From assembly GCA_030220185.1 (NCBI GenBank), contig JASPKZ010000424.1, positions 403,501 to 467,500 on the forward strand: 64,000 nt of DNA. The letters run 5' to 3'. How positions within the stretch are numbered: position 1 is the first letter of the stretch; the number at the start of each line of letters is the position of its first letter. The notes under the pieces are model-generated. The model saw nothing but the letters and a program-made list of their open reading frames with translations, was not told the origin of the DNA and made no database searches. The DNA comes from Diploptera punctata (taxonomy: Eukaryota; Arthropoda; Insecta; Blattodea; Blaberidae). Shown piece by piece: positions 44,824 through 56,003 of the stretch. The translations under genes and the position numbers were made by a program.

Positions 44824-45355
44824 TGAAGACTACAAAGGAAAAACAATCAAAGTCACATATTTCTCATTCTGAGTAAATTTGAAACAAAAATTAAAAACGC
44901 TCTTACAATAAAAGTATTATGAACATGAAATTGTATCAAACACTGTTTGTACAAGTTATTATTATATTGAAATTGATATTTGTGTCGTCGTGTGAAGAGT
45001 AGTTAACAATGAAAACAACAATGGAAACAATGTCAGCACATTTTTGTATGAAAGAACAACCAAAGTCCACACCATTTCATTCTTTAAATTGCAAAATTTG
45101 GAATAGTAATGAACAGTGACAGTTAAGAAAACATGTATAGAAAAATGCGCTACTCTTTCAATGCAAATACATCAGAAGTGTTACGTTCCATGCTTTAAAT
45201 TTGAGAAAAAGTCTTGGACTGTATGAAAGCAACACTTTTTCAGTTCTTGTTACTGAGATGGGCATCTTGTACAAATTAACATATTGTTGTCACTGTTCAC
45301 TAATTAAAATTCAGATTTAAAAACATTTATAACGCATATCAGTTATACTCTATAA

Positions 45356-45700
45356 TTTCCATGGCGTGACAGGCCTAGAAGGCCCTTAGTCTACCAGCCG
45401 GCTGCTGGACTCACATCCACATGTGTCAATCACAGAGATAGATCTTCATCTAGCCAGTATAAGGGTGATATGTGGTCAGCATGTCGAGTTCCCCAGCAGT
45501 TATAGCTGGTTTTCTCAACCTGGAACCGCTACTTATTGTAGCTACCCAAATGTCTCACGATGCTGGGCGGGCACCGGTCCCATACTGGCCGAAATACCAT
45601 GATAAAATTTCTTCCCCATGTAGACTCGAACCAGCGCAAGTCCTGTAGCTCTACGCCAAGGCTTCCTGCCTTAACCACTCGGCTACGGCGCGGGACAATG
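45356..45700 (-). mobile_element. SINE S3, full length
   Basis: Minus-strand S3; head at the 45697 end, tail CTTCTAGGCCTGTCACGCC as read on the minus strand. Flanked by CTCTATAA at 45348-45355 and 45701-45708. Confidence 0.9.
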
Positions 45701-45728
45701 CTCTATAAGATTTCTTAATTATAACTGG

Positions 45729-46030
45729 ATCCACCGCTGTGGACTCGAGGTAGATACTGCTTTGTCACGCAACGGCCCCGGGTTCGATTCCCGGTTGGGA
45801 CAGGCTCCTGGGTGAGGTTTTTCGGTGTTTTTCCTCACCTGTAAGACAAATGTCAGGAAGGTTAGGGCCCAACGGTCCCCGAAAATCATCCGGTCACCAT
45901 CATCATTATCATCATTCCACCAGTGTGGAAAGCAACGGGAAACTACCCTAATAAAGCTGCGAAGCATAGCATGAAAATGCTATGATTGCAGTGAAAGACC
46001 TGTCCTCGGGCAGAATTACTATGGATGGAT
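45729..46030 (+). mobile_element. SINE S1, tail type a
   Basis: CCACCGCTGTGGACTCGAGG head to GAATTACTATGGATGG end. Flanked by TTATAACTGG at 45719-45728 and 46031-46040. Confidence 0.92.
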
Positions 46031-46250
46031 TTATAACTGGGTGGACTCTGATTGATTAACATACAACTGTGGGACTTTGATTGATCTTCCATTGTACACT
46101 TTATTTTGAACCCAATTTTACGTGGACTACGAATTATATTTCCATGTATTGACATTTAAAATAGTAGTACTTATGCCAGGAATGATAATATACTCATAAC
46201 TCAATTTTTGTGAAAAGTGGACTTTGATTGTTTTTCCTTTGTAGTCTTCA

Positions 46251-46660
46251 TATACAAAAAAAATATCCAAAAGGTAGTGTTAATATACATTATACGAAAC
46301 AAATCACTGCATTTTAATTTAACTGAACCTAACTTGAAACAATATAAAACAATAAATACTTACTTGCCGCCATTTTATCACTAAATTGGTCTCACGACTA
46401 ATAAGCATTGCCCACACTGTTAACGCTAGACAATTGTTTATAATGAACGCAAATATTTCCAACAAAGATGTTATTATTTTAGTATTATTTATTATTTTGA
46501 AAACGCCATCGCGCAAACAATAATGTACAACGCACGTTTGTGAGGTGTTTTACAGAATCTCGGAAATTAAACATCTCGCCATCGCTCGGTTTTTAAACAT
46601 TCTTCTCAATTCTGTAAAAACCACTTCACAGCCTCGCTTTGTAATATAGGTTTACTAACA
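46251..46660 (-). repeat. REP-M third copy, other part
   Basis: Inverse of 58830-59260 (ATATCCAAAAGGTAGTGTTA, TAATGAACGCAAATATTTCC and CGCACGTTTGTGAGGTGTTT on the plus strand). Confidence 0.82.
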
Positions 46661-46860
46661 GAGAAGTGATCGACAAATCCAAGAAGGAAACTGCCAACTT
46701 GGAAGTGTAGTCTATATCCAAACTGAATCTCTCAAGCACTTCACTCCAAAGTTCTCACAGAAATATTTCAAGAACAATATAACTTACTATTTAAAAGAAG
46801 ATGCTACAACAATCTGCATTTTTCTAAAAATGTTAGAATTTCTGCTAAGTAAAAAAAAAA

Positions 46861-47125
46861 TAGAATTGAAAGGCTTAGGGCAATAACATGATAAGCCACA
46901 TTCTGTTAAGAAATGTTATTTATTACAATGATAGCAAATAAATATATTGAAATATCCATAAAATCATTTGTAAGTGCGCCAGTGATGAGTTAAAACATAT
47001 AGACACATATTAACAACAATACTGTCCAATTAGTATTTATAATTTTTAGAAACATTAAAATCCTTATATCTCAGAAAGAACAATATGTGGCTTATCATGT
47101 TATAGCAATAAGCCCTTCAATTTAT
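46861..47125. mobile_element. MITE with about 44-bp TIRs
   Basis: The left end (GAATTGAAAGGCTTA, CATGATAAGCCACAT) and right end (ATGTGGCTTATCATG, TAAGCCCTTCAATT) are inverse complements with several mismatches. No coding sequence. Confidence 0.85.
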
Positions 47126-47199
47126 TCACAGGCTGACAGCTAAGCTCTAATATTAAAAACTTAGGTTTGTGTTTATTGGATTTCTAGGGAGCCAAATAA

Positions 47200-47540
47200 T
47201 AAAATGTGCCGTTTTTAACTGCAAGACATTAAAATTCAACGCCAAAGCTCTCATTTAAACTATAGGAAATTAATATAACTCCAGCTTGGTAAAATGATAA
47301 CCCTGACAATCTGTCCGCACGCCGCGTCCCGCTTCACTACACACCGCTTTACTCACACAGGGAGTCAATCTGCTTCGCACAGCGGGTTGCCATTGCTGGA
47401 TTTTGGCTTCGATTCCTGTGCCGTTCAGTTAAAAGCGGCAGACATTTTTTGGACACAGCCTTGGTACATCACAACGCTTCTCTGGGAGAAATTTCAAGGT
47501 AGGTTTCGGCATGCAATGGTTGACAGTTCCCTTGTGAGTT
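47200..47540 (+). mobile_element. Foldback-type FB element, second copy
   Basis: Internal and right-arm sequence of the FB family (CTCATTTAAACTATAGGAAA, CTTCGCACAGCGGGTTGCCA, TTTCAAGGTAGGTTTCGGCA), uninterrupted here. It shows the empty site for the S1 insertion in the 22-kb copy. Confidence 0.7.
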
Positions 47541-47700
47541 GGAGAAAGTTGGACAAAACAGGGTACCCAAGCTTTAATTAGTTATTCTGAAAGATAAAGT
47601 AGGGACAAGAAAGTAATATTTTGCAGTACTATGTAAGAATACTTTGTTAATCCATAGACATTTTAAAAAATTAATAAACCACGTACTTTTCCCTAAAGTA

Positions 47701-48272
47701 CAGAGTGATTCAGAAATATGGCTATACGTTTTATCGCATTTTGTGACGAAAATATTGTTATTAAAGGAAATATGATGTTAACAATGGAAAGGGAATCAAT
47801 ATAACAACAACAATATAACAAAACAAAACAAATCACTGCTCACGTGCAGCTTGGCAGGTTGATTTTTGTGGGCTAGCGTCGAACGCCTCCACAATTCTCT
47901 TCGTTGTTTCTGCATCCGTGCTAATGCGAGGCCTTCCATGAGGTTTGATTTTCTGCATCCTTCCCGTTTCCAGCAGTTGTTTTCTCCACTTCCCCACATT
48001 TGACGGCTGCAATGCTACGTTAAACTCACGTCTTGCCCATCTTGCGCTTCACGCTCATTAGCATACGTTATTGCCCATGCAGCAATTGTAATTTGCTGTT
48101 TAATATTGAACGCCATTTTGACTAATGATGTAAGTTCTACACTGTTTTGTTTTATTCCATTGTAGTAATTTGAATAATTGCCTTTCCAACGGTAATTTCA
48201 TATTTCCTGTAATGGTAATATTTTCATCACACAACGCGATCAAACGTGTAGCCATATTTATGATTCACCCCG
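47701..48272 (-). mobile_element. Mariner deletion derivative keeping the N-terminal HTH
   Basis: TIRs of about 75 bp (CAGAGTGATTCAGAAATATG; inverse right end CGGGGTGAATCATAAATATG) are flanked by TA (47699-47700 and 48273-48274). The minus strand from about 48117 encodes MAFNIKQQITIAAW, then after a frame break WRKQLLETGRMQKIKPHGRP and RISTDAETTKRIVEAF. The catalytic domain is deleted. Confidence 0.88.
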
Positions 48273-48604
48273 TAAAAGATTTCTTAATTAATGCATACTA
48301 CCCTATTTTGTATGACTGGTAGGATAAAACAGGGTACCATGAAATTAATTAATACTAATTGACAATGCCTTGGCATTAATTATAAGTTATGTGTTATTTC
48401 ATGTTACAATATATATTCAAATACTTTAGCTAATACATTTTGCAAAAGGCTAAAATATAGCAGTAAGTTTTGGAATGAACTTAGCCTTGTTTCTTTTCTT
48501 TTTTGTATTGAGAACTCATTGTGTATTTTCTTAATATCTGTATAGAGAAAAAATAAATGCATTATTAATGGGGAGGATAATCATAAATTCAATGGTACGA
48601 CAAA

Positions 48605-48922
48605 TCTTGAAGGTCCTTGGCCTGCCAGCCTGCTGGTGGCCTCACATCCACGTGTTAATCTCAGATTTGAACGATCATCAAACCAGTTTGAGTGACATTT
48701 GATCACTAATGTCGGGTCCATCAGCCGTTAAAGCTCAACAAGAGCCGCTACTTATTGTAGCTACCCAAATTACTCACAATGTTGATTGAGCATCGGTCCC
48801 ATAGATTTGGCCGAAATTCCATGAGAAAATTTCTTCCCCATGGGGATAGAACTATTGTTAAGTCCCGCAGTTCTGTTCTAAGCATGATGCTTAAGAACCG
48901 CTCGGCCACGGCGCGGCACATG
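48605..48922 (-). mobile_element. SINE S3, diverged
   Basis: Minus-strand S3 with most blocks (CATGAGAAAATTTCTTCCCC, GCCGCTACTTATTGTAGCTA on the plus strand). GGAGGATAA on both sides may be its target duplication. Confidence 0.82.
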
Positions 48923-49325
48923 GAGGATAAAATGGGGTACCCCATTTTAGAGAACTGTTTACTGCCCCGTTTTATACAACCATGTTAGTTTTTAATAAAA
49001 AAATGGCTTGTATAGAATTCAGATGTTATAAACACGATTATTGTAAATTAATATAGGAATATATATGTTAAATGATAATATCAAATTACATTGTGAAATA
49101 TGGTTGAGAAAAAAGATTACTAAGGCGCCCATTAACGCAGAAATATTAATATTCACTGATATGATTTTTTCTCACAGGCAACAAAGAAACGCTCCATCAC
49201 CAACTAAAGTATATTTATATATCTGAAAAGTAGTTCGACAATCATTGGAAAGATGACAGGTGTAAACACGAAGATATAAGAGAGTGTCCCGTTTTGTCCA
49301 ACTACCCTGTCTTGTCTAACCTTCC

Positions 49326-49619
49326 CCTAAATACTAGTTATTTTTTAGTGCTACTCAATAGAGTATGCGTATCTCCTCGCTATTATATATAGCGTAACAT
49401 ATATTTGTCATATTTTCGATATCTTATAGATGGGATCGGTAAAAATAGTTTTTTTTAAATCTTTTGATAAGAATAGCCTCAATTTTTGTAAATTACTCAC
49501 ATACGTGACTAAACATAAATTATTTGATATGACATTCTAAATGGCGGCCCTGAAGTGAGCATCATAATATTTTTGCACTCTCTTTCACTTCTTTTCAAGC
49601 TTCTGAATTCCTACTCTCC
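49326..49619. other. No gene recognised
   Basis: AT-rich with no supported feature. Confidence 0.4.
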
Positions 49620-49912
49620 TAGCCACCTGGCTACCAGATTTGAGAAGTTATCTTCTTAACACAATATTGATACTAGGTCACAAGATAAGTCTGTTAACAA
49701 TCCCTCTTCATAGCACTTCCTCTTATTCTACTTCTTTCACAGTAGCCTCTGCCCACTCCTGAAATTCCCTCTCTCAAGATATGAGAGATTGCCGCACATT
49801 TCACATTTTTAAGTCACGCTTATATAATTATTATTTAAATAATTAATTTTTCTTAAGAACTAAATTTACTCTGTCAATGTTTTTCCATTTTTCTATCTTG
49901 TACACTTTATAC
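49620..49912 (-). repeat. REP-L, part split by Tigger
   Basis: Inverse of 3060-3350 (TAGCACTTCCTCTTATTCTA, CACTCCTGAAATTCCCT, ATCTTGTACACTTTATA on the plus strand). Continues at 54400. Confidence 0.82.
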
Positions 49913-50395
49913 AGCAAAACTTGCTCAAAGCGGAATCACATGGTACCAGCTTTTTTCACATGAGACAAAATTCCGCATTATAAAAAACTAAAACTTATTA
50001 ATAATCTTACGTTAGACTATAGAGTACCGTATATGTCTTTTTACGTACCTTGGATTAATTGTAATTCGCTGCCTTTGAATAGTGAAGTATAGTATGTATG
50101 ACTTCGACGGTAACGCGTGAAAAAATAATCCAGTTTCGTCAGGGTTTAAAATGTCTCTTAGGCTCATATTCTGAAATTAAAGTATGCAGTTTCGGACTGG
50201 TCGAAGGTGATAAGCCAGACGAAAAAAGTACCTTGGTCGAAAGAGTGACGATCTTTCACCGTAAAAATAGAACCGTCAAGAAATGCGGACATGGGTTCAA
50301 CTGGGGTAAAATTTTCCGGAGGTCAAATAGTCCCCCATTCGGTTCTCCGGGCGGGGACTACTTCTGGGAACCCATGCCAAAGGCTCAAACACAGG

Positions 50396-53300
50396 GACAT
50401 GTTCCTAGGAACATGGAATGTTAGGACTTTATACAATAGCGGGGCACTACAGATATTAACGCGGGAACTAGATAAATCGCCCTTGGATATAGTCGCTTTA
50501 CAGGAAGTTAGGTGGCCAGGAGTAGGTAGTCAGGAATCAAGAAGCTTTGCATTATACTATGGGGGTGCAGAAAGACCTGCATTTGGAACGAGTTTTTTAG
50601 TCAGAAGGAGGATCCTATCTGCTATCCGAGATATTAAGTTTGTTAGTGATAGGGTATCATACATAATTCTAAAGGGTAAACAACATGATTTTATAATTGT
50701 AAATGTACATGCCCCCACAGAAGATAAAGATGACAAGATCAAGGATGAGTTCTATGAAGAATTAGAATGCTTATTTGATAGCCTTTCACGATATCATATG
50801 AAAATTATCTTAGGAGATTTTAATGCAAAAGTGGGGCGGGAAGATATATTCAAACCAACAATAGGCAAATTCAGTCTTCATGAAGATAGTAACGACAACG
50901 GGGTTAGATTAGTCACATTTGCCACATCAAAGAATCTCATTGTTAAGAACACAACATTTCAGCATAAGGATATTCATAAATACACCTGGACGTCCCCAGA
51001 TGGAGAAACTCGGAACCAGATAGATCATGTATTAGTTGATAAACGCTGGCACAGTAGCATAATCGATGTTAAATCAGTTAGAGGGACAGACTGCAATTCG
51101 GATCATCATCTGGTCAGAGTGAAAATCAGACAACGGCTATCGCTTATGAGAGGAACAAATGCTAAAGATGATTCTGTAAAATTTGAATTAAAAAACTTGA
51201 AAAATGATGAAATGCGGCAAGAATACCAAATCAAAATTGCTAATAGATTTGAAGTACTGGAATCTTCCGATGACAATGTGGCAAACGAAGAAGAAACTGA
51301 TATAAATAAAGAATGGGAGGCTATAAGAGATACTATTAAATTGTCAGCATCAGAAAGCGTTGGTTATTTAAAAAAGAGGCAAAACAAGAAATGGTTTGAT
51401 GAGGAATGTGCCGATATTGTACAGAAAAGAAAGCTAGCAAAAATGAAATGGTTACACGAGCCAAATGAGGTAAATTTAGAGCAATTGGGTAGTATTAGAC
51501 GGGAAACCACGAAGCTACTAAAGAGTAAAAAGAGGGAATATTTGAGAGAGAAGATTAATGATCTTGAAATGAATGCGCCGTAGCCGAACGGTTAAGGTAG
51601 GAAGCCTTGACGCAGAGCTACGGGACTTGCGCTGGTTCGAGTCTCCATGGGGGAAGAAATTTTCTCATGGTATTTCGGCCAGTATGGGACCGGTGCCCAC
51701 CCAGCATCGTGAGGCAATTGGGTAGCTACAATAAGTAGCGGATCCAGGTTGAGGAACCAGCTATAACGGCTGGGGGACTCGACATGCTAACCACATGTCA
51801 CCCCTACACTGGCTGTTGATCATCTACCTCTGTGATTGACACATATGGATGTGAAGAGCCAGCAGCCGGCTGGTAAAAGGGCAACCGCTGTAAAGTGGAA
51901 AGACTCTCAATCGGAAATGAATGCAAAAAATAGGAACATTAGAGAATTATATCAGGGAATTAGCATAGAGAAGAAAGGGTTTCAGGCTAGAACAAACATA
52001 ATTCGGAATGAAAATGGGGATATGATTGCAGATTCCAGGAGTATATTAAATAGATGGAAAAGTTACATTAATCAGCTATTAAATGTACATAGAGAACAGG
52101 ACATTGAGGAGGATAATTTACAGACAGCCGAAATGCTAGTCGCAGAGCCAAGTGCATTAGAGGTTGAAATGGCGATTGAACAATTGAAGATGTATAAAGC
52201 ATCAGGTTCAGATGAGATCCCAGCAGAACTGATAAAATCAGGGGGAGAAAAATTGATGGACAAGATACGCTGGTTGCTTAGTATGATTTGGGAAAAAGAA
52301 GCTCTTCCAGATGAATGGAAGGAATCAATTATCGTACCAATTTATAAGAAAGGAGATAAAACTGATTGCAACAACTACAGGGGCATCTCATTACTTTCAA
52401 CTTCGTACAAAATTCTAACAAATATATTAGTAAGCAGACTTAGTCCCTATATTGATGACATTCTAGGAGATCATCAATGTGCATTTAGAAGAAACAGGTC
52501 TACAACAGATCAGATTTTTAGTATAAGACAGATTTTAGAAAAGAAATGGGAATATAATGGTACTGTACATCAACTGTATGTAGACTAAAAAAAACATATG
52601 ATTCAATTAAGAGGAAGAAGTTATATAGTATCCTGCTGGAGTTCGGAATTCCTAAAAAGTTAGTTAGACTTATAGGAATGTGTCTAAATGGCACAAAGAG
52701 TAGGGTGCGTGTAGGCAAACAGTTTTCGGACACTTTTGAAATCCAGAATGGGTTGAAGCAAGGAGATGCACTATCTCCTCTACTATTTAATTTTGTACTA
52801 GAGCATGCCATTAAATCTTTAGAGAATGAGGATGGCTAACAACTCAATGGTATTAATAAGCTGTTAGTTTATGCTGATGATGTAGTAGTGTTGGCCGATA
52901 GCGAGGAGATACTAAAGGACAACACGCACACACTATTGAGTAACACTAAGAAATTAGGACTGGAAGTAAATATCAATAAAACTAAATATATGGTCACACA
53001 TAGAAATCCATTAAATAATGGAAATGGACAGCTAATGACAAATGAGGGAAATTTTGAGGAAGTGGCTGAATTCAAATACCTAGGAACAATAATCACAAAT
53101 AGGAATGAGATGCACAAAGAAATTAAACATAGGCTCAATTCTGGAAATGCATGCTATTATGCATTGCAGAGGCTCTTGATGTCCCAACTCCTTTCAAAAA
53201 ACGTTAAACTGAAAATATATAAAACAATTATTCTACCAGTTATATTATATGGGTGCGAAACATGGACTCTTACTTTAAGAGAGGAAAGGAGATTACAAGT

Positions 53301-53676
53301 ATTTGAGAATAAAGTACTTAGGAAAATTTTTGGACCAAAGAGAGATGAACAGACAGGTGAATGGAGAAGACTACATAACAATTAACTACATGGTCTTTAC
53401 AGGAAGCCAGATATAATAAGAACAGTTAAGTCTGGTAGACTGCGATGGGCAGCACATGTTGCACGTATGGGGAATGAAAGACTTGCATGGAAGCTTCTTG
53501 TAGGAAAGCCAGAGGGAAAACGCCCAGTTGGTAGACCAAGAATGAGGTGGGAGAATAACATTAACTATGATTTGAGGGAAGTAGATTATACAGGGAATTA
53601 TTGGAAAGCATTAGCTCAGGATAGGGATGTATGGAGAGCTTATGTCCGTGCGGCCATGAACCTACGGGTTCGATAG
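50396..53676 (+). pseudogene. LINE-A endonuclease/reverse transcriptase, interrupted
   Basis: APE-type endonuclease at the N-terminus: MFLGTWNVRTLY (Asn), IVALQEVRW (Glu), IILGDFNAKVG (Asp-Asn) and CNSDHHLVRVK (catalytic SDH). RT follows: YKASGSDEIPAELIK, PIYKKGDKTDCNNYRGIS, CAFRRNRSTTDQIF, NGLKQGDALSPLLFNF and YADD (LLVYADDVVVLA). The tail has FKYLGTIITNRNEMHKEI, VILYGCETWTL, LRWAAHVARMGNERL and GRPRMRWENNI. Damage: an S3 insertion at 51577-51913, a -1 shift in the FKKAYD region at 52586-52594, and stops at 52837 and 53383. Dead, but nearly complete. An RTE-like affiliation is likely from EN+RT in one frame and the simple-repeat tail. Confidence 0.92.
51577..51913 (+). mobile_element. SINE S3 inserted in the LINE-A RT frame
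   Basis: S3 from GCCGTAGCCGAACGGTTAAG to AAGTGGAAAGACTCTCAATC. Flanked by GAAATGAATGC at 51566-51576 and 51914-51924. SINE plus duplication add 348 bp (116 codons), so the LINE frame is unchanged downstream although S3 supplies a stop at once. Confidence 0.96.
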
Positions 53677-54143
53677 TGCCAGTGAGTAAGTAAGTAAGTT
53701 TCGGTTTCCGAACATTAACTACATTCTCGTCCACATCCTTTGATTCCCCGCAAATTTCATGCCACACTACATTGTGTAGTCTTTTAAAACTGTCGAAGCA
53801 ACCTGAAGATGCCTTGAAATCGTTATTATCTAGAGATTTAGCAACAGCTAGAGCTTGACTTTGGAGCACCAGTCCGAAAATTTGGATATTTATCTTCAAT
53901 CACTTTCACTTTTTCGTTTAATGACAATGATACATACGTTTTAGCCATCTTTATTCCGTAAATTCAGAACGTTACCCGTGAAAGATCGATCTCAGAACTT
54001 AAACTAAATTAAGATTTTATAGTGCAACGGTTATTTGTAAGACAGGTATCTGTATTTCGCATTACGGGTGTGCAGTGAGGCCGAAATGAAATTTCAGGTA
54101 CAGGTAGAATCTCTACTTCACCCGGTGGCAGGAACCATTCCTT

Positions 54144-54170
54144 TTTTTTTTTTTTTTTTTTTTTTTTTTG
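54144..54170. repeat. Poly-T tract within Tigger
   Basis: About 27 T in a row inside the Tigger 5' non-coding region. Confidence 0.95.
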
Positions 54171-54399
54171 GCATAACGGGAATTCAATGAAGTGGAAATT
54201 AATTTATTTCTCTGTCTTTCCGCTTTATATTTTTTTCGTGAATTGCGTAGAATTATCCTTCCGTTTCCGCATTGGACAGATTTCATTTTATGCAAAATAA
54301 ATACACGTAGAATTAATATTATTTCGTCGGGACCAATAAATTTGTTCGCATTGGACATATTTCCGCATTATTAACGTTCCGGATTAAACAAGTTTTACT

Positions 54400-54560
54400 G
54401 CATATAATTTGTTAAATATAGATTAAACCAAAATATATTGTAGATATACCAAGGATAATTTTGTTAATTGTAATTTAGATGTAAGAATAATTTTTGTATT
54501 TTTTCTATCCTGGTTGAGTGATAAACAAGGTCTTTAAGGCCTTAACTCCGCCAGGTAAAA
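54400..54560 (-). repeat. REP-L, remaining part
   Basis: Inverse of 1456-1597 (AGGCCTTAACTCCGCCAGGT and TATCCTGGTTGAGTG on the plus strand). Together with 49620-49912 it rebuilds the order of the 1.5-kb copy. Confidence 0.82.
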
Positions 54561-54649
54561 TAAAACTATTATTACCATACTTTATGTTTTTTATGTTTTA
54601 TTTACATCAACATCACCATTTTCTTCACGTTAAGATATAGATATTTAAT
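54561..54649. other. Spacer, nothing recognised
   Basis: Short AT-rich spacer. Confidence 0.4.
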
Positions 54650-55320
54650 TGCCTGTTCCATCTTCTACTTTCCAGACATCTTCTTCTAGGCCTACCCAGC
54701 GATCTGTTTGCACTAACTTTATAACTCTATATGTGTTTGGTTAATCTTTTTTTTTAATGTCCCAGTTTGTCCTTTTGAACATTACTGGTGTTCTCTCCTG
54801 GCAATGGCGTACATGTAATCCACTTCTGAGGTTGGGGCGCCTGGAATGCGGGGTTATGTTGGGTGATGATGATGATGATAGTGGTGCGCCAGGAGAGTCC
54901 CTAATCCTAAGCTTCATCTAAGATGAATATGAATGATGATGACTGCGATGTCCATATGATGTTCGGTGACCGTTTAGGCCTTAACGTTTCCTGACATTTG
55001 TCTCACAGGCGAGGAAAAACCCCGATAAAAACTTCACCCAGAAAACTGTCCCGACCGGGGATCGAACCCGGGCCCGCTGTGTGACAAGGCAGCACGCTAC
55101 CTCGAGACTACAGTGGTGAACTGTTTGGTTAATCTTATATCTGGTATTCTATCTAGATGTTCTATCAACTGTTGTTTATAATAGTTTAATATATAATTGA
55201 AATTAAAAACTTCTCTAATTCCTCTTGCATTTCTTCATTTTTTATGTGATCTCGTTTTGTACATATTTCAACTCCTCTCAAGAATTTCATTTCTGAAGCC
55301 TGCATTTTACTTCTTTTTTT
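54650..55320 (-). mobile_element. LINE C-terminal fragment split by S1
   Basis: The minus strand encodes LQASEMKFLRGVEICTKRDH then IKNEEMQEELEKF, and beyond the SINE NRSLGRPRRRCLESRRW. Similar to the minus-strand LINE at 63.4 kb. Confidence 0.75.
54749..55121 (-). mobile_element. SINE S1, tail type b
   Basis: Full-length minus-strand copy: head at the 55115 end, b tail (GGCGCACCAC, CCAACCTCAGAAGTGGATTA as read on the minus strand) ending in an A-rich stretch. Flanked by TGTTTGGTTAATCTT at 54734-54748 and 55122-55136. Confidence 0.93.
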
Positions 55321-55339
55321 TCACATTTTACTTCCATAG

Positions 55340-55672
55340 GATTGGTATCTTTAACTTGTCGTGGTGGAGTGGCTTGCGTGCTTAAATGATCCCGAGAGCT
55401 ATGCATTGCGGTAGCATTGCTGCCGATAGGGTTACCCATAACGGACTGATCGAAGGTGATAAGCCAGACGAAAAAAGTACCTTGGTCGAAAGAGTGACGA
55501 TATTTCACCGTAAAAATACAACCGTCAAGAAACTGTGGACATGGGTTCAACTGGGGTTAAATTTTCCGGAGGTCAAATAGTCCCCCATTCGGTTCTCCGG
55601 GCGGGGACTACTTCAGGGAACCCATGCCAAAGCAGTGAGTAAGTAAGTAAGTATGTATGTAAGTAAGTAAGG
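55340..55672 (+). mobile_element. LINE-A internal-deletion derivative (5' end joined to 3' tail)
   Basis: 55447-55634 is nearly identical to LINE-A 50196-50383 (GGTCAAATAGTCCCCCATTC and more), then passes at CCATGCCAAAG directly into CAGTGAGTAAGTAAGTAAG, the LINE-A 3' end. It also keeps about 100 bp of 5' sequence (GTCGTGGTGGAGTGGCTTGC) absent from the long copy. It lacks all EN and RT coding sequence, so it is non-autonomous. Confidence 0.9.
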
Positions 55673-55936
55673 ATACAAACATCTCTAGGAGTAACTTTAC
55701 AGGATTTTAATTTCGTGTCTCTACAAAATTTTATTTTTAAAAGTTCGATTAATTGTTCCACAGATGCTCAGATATTTTACTAATTTTACATCTTTATTAC
55801 TAGTATAATCTTCATCGTATTTTTATTTAAATAAAATTATTATTGATTGGACGGCTTCTCATGGGCGGACGTAGCTCAAGAGCCGTGGTGAAGATGACTG
55901 TAATCAACTCTCGCAGTCCTGGAAGCGGTAAGCCCT
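55673..55936. other. No gene recognised
   Basis: AT-rich spacer. The first 80 bp may continue the LINE fragment on the minus strand. Confidence 0.35.
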
Positions 55937-56003
55937 ATTAACCGGGTAGTTCAGCGCTGCGCTCGTAACGCAGTCAGGACGAAGTTCTAATTACTGGCAA
56001 GCT
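55937..56003 (+). repeat. tRNA-Thr-like relic
   Basis: CTGCGCTCGTAACGCAG is a perfect 5-bp stem with a 7-nt loop and would give anticodon CGU. The A-box (GGGTAGTTCAGCGC) and B-box (AGTTCTAATTACT) are degraded and the acceptor stem does not close. Confidence 0.4.

Larger units (their letters stand above)
44824..46250. mobile_element. Unclassified TIR DNA transposon carrying two SINEs
   Basis: Terminal inverted repeats of about 35-40 bp (TGAAGACTACAAAGG at 44824, inverse at 46250) split a REP-M copy. TATA-type sequence borders both ends. Without the two SINEs the element would be about 0.8 kb. No transposase frame. Confidence 0.8.
47541..49325. repeat. Possible DNA element with recurring GGGTACC motif
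   Basis: Motifs GACAAAACAGGGTACC (47550), GATAAAACAGGGTACC (48323), AAAATGGGGTACCCCATTTT (48928) and the inverse type CCGTTTTGTCCAACTACCCT (49291) recur across the interval. It contains a mariner MITE and an S3 SINE. Outer boundaries uncertain. Confidence 0.4.
50196..53696 (+). mobile_element. LINE-A, longest copy, in Tigger
   Basis: A 3.5-kb non-LTR element with endonuclease and RT, ending in a GTAAGTAAGTAAG tail. Flanked by AGTTTCGG at 50188-50195 and 53697-53704. It lacks about 100 bp of 5' sequence seen at 55340-55446. An S3 SINE is inserted at 51577. Its 3' fragments are the commonest repeat in this window. Confidence 0.93.
50100..53948 (-). pseudogene. Tigger (CENP-B-like) transposase, two pieces
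   Basis: The N-terminus starts at 53948 (MAKTYVSLSLNEKVKVIED). After an internal loss it continues in another frame as QALAVAKSLDNNDFKASSGC, FDSFKRLHNVVWHEICGES and VVNVRKP, the second CENP-B-type HTH. Beyond the LINE-A insertion the frame resumes at 50187 as KLHTLISEYEP, then ILNPDETGLFFHALPSKSY, which holds the first catalytic Asp (DETG). The rest of the DDE domain is missing. The LINE separates the pieces at 50188-53704. Confidence 0.88.
49913..54399 (-). mobile_element. Tigger/pogo transposon, split by LINE-A
   Basis: Termini CAGCAAAACTTGCTCAAAGC at the left and, inversely at the right, CAGTAAAACTTGTTTAATCC. It sits in a REP-L copy. Without LINE-A it is about 1.0 kb, shorter than an autonomous Tigger, with pieces of the transposase left. 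Confidence 0.87.
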
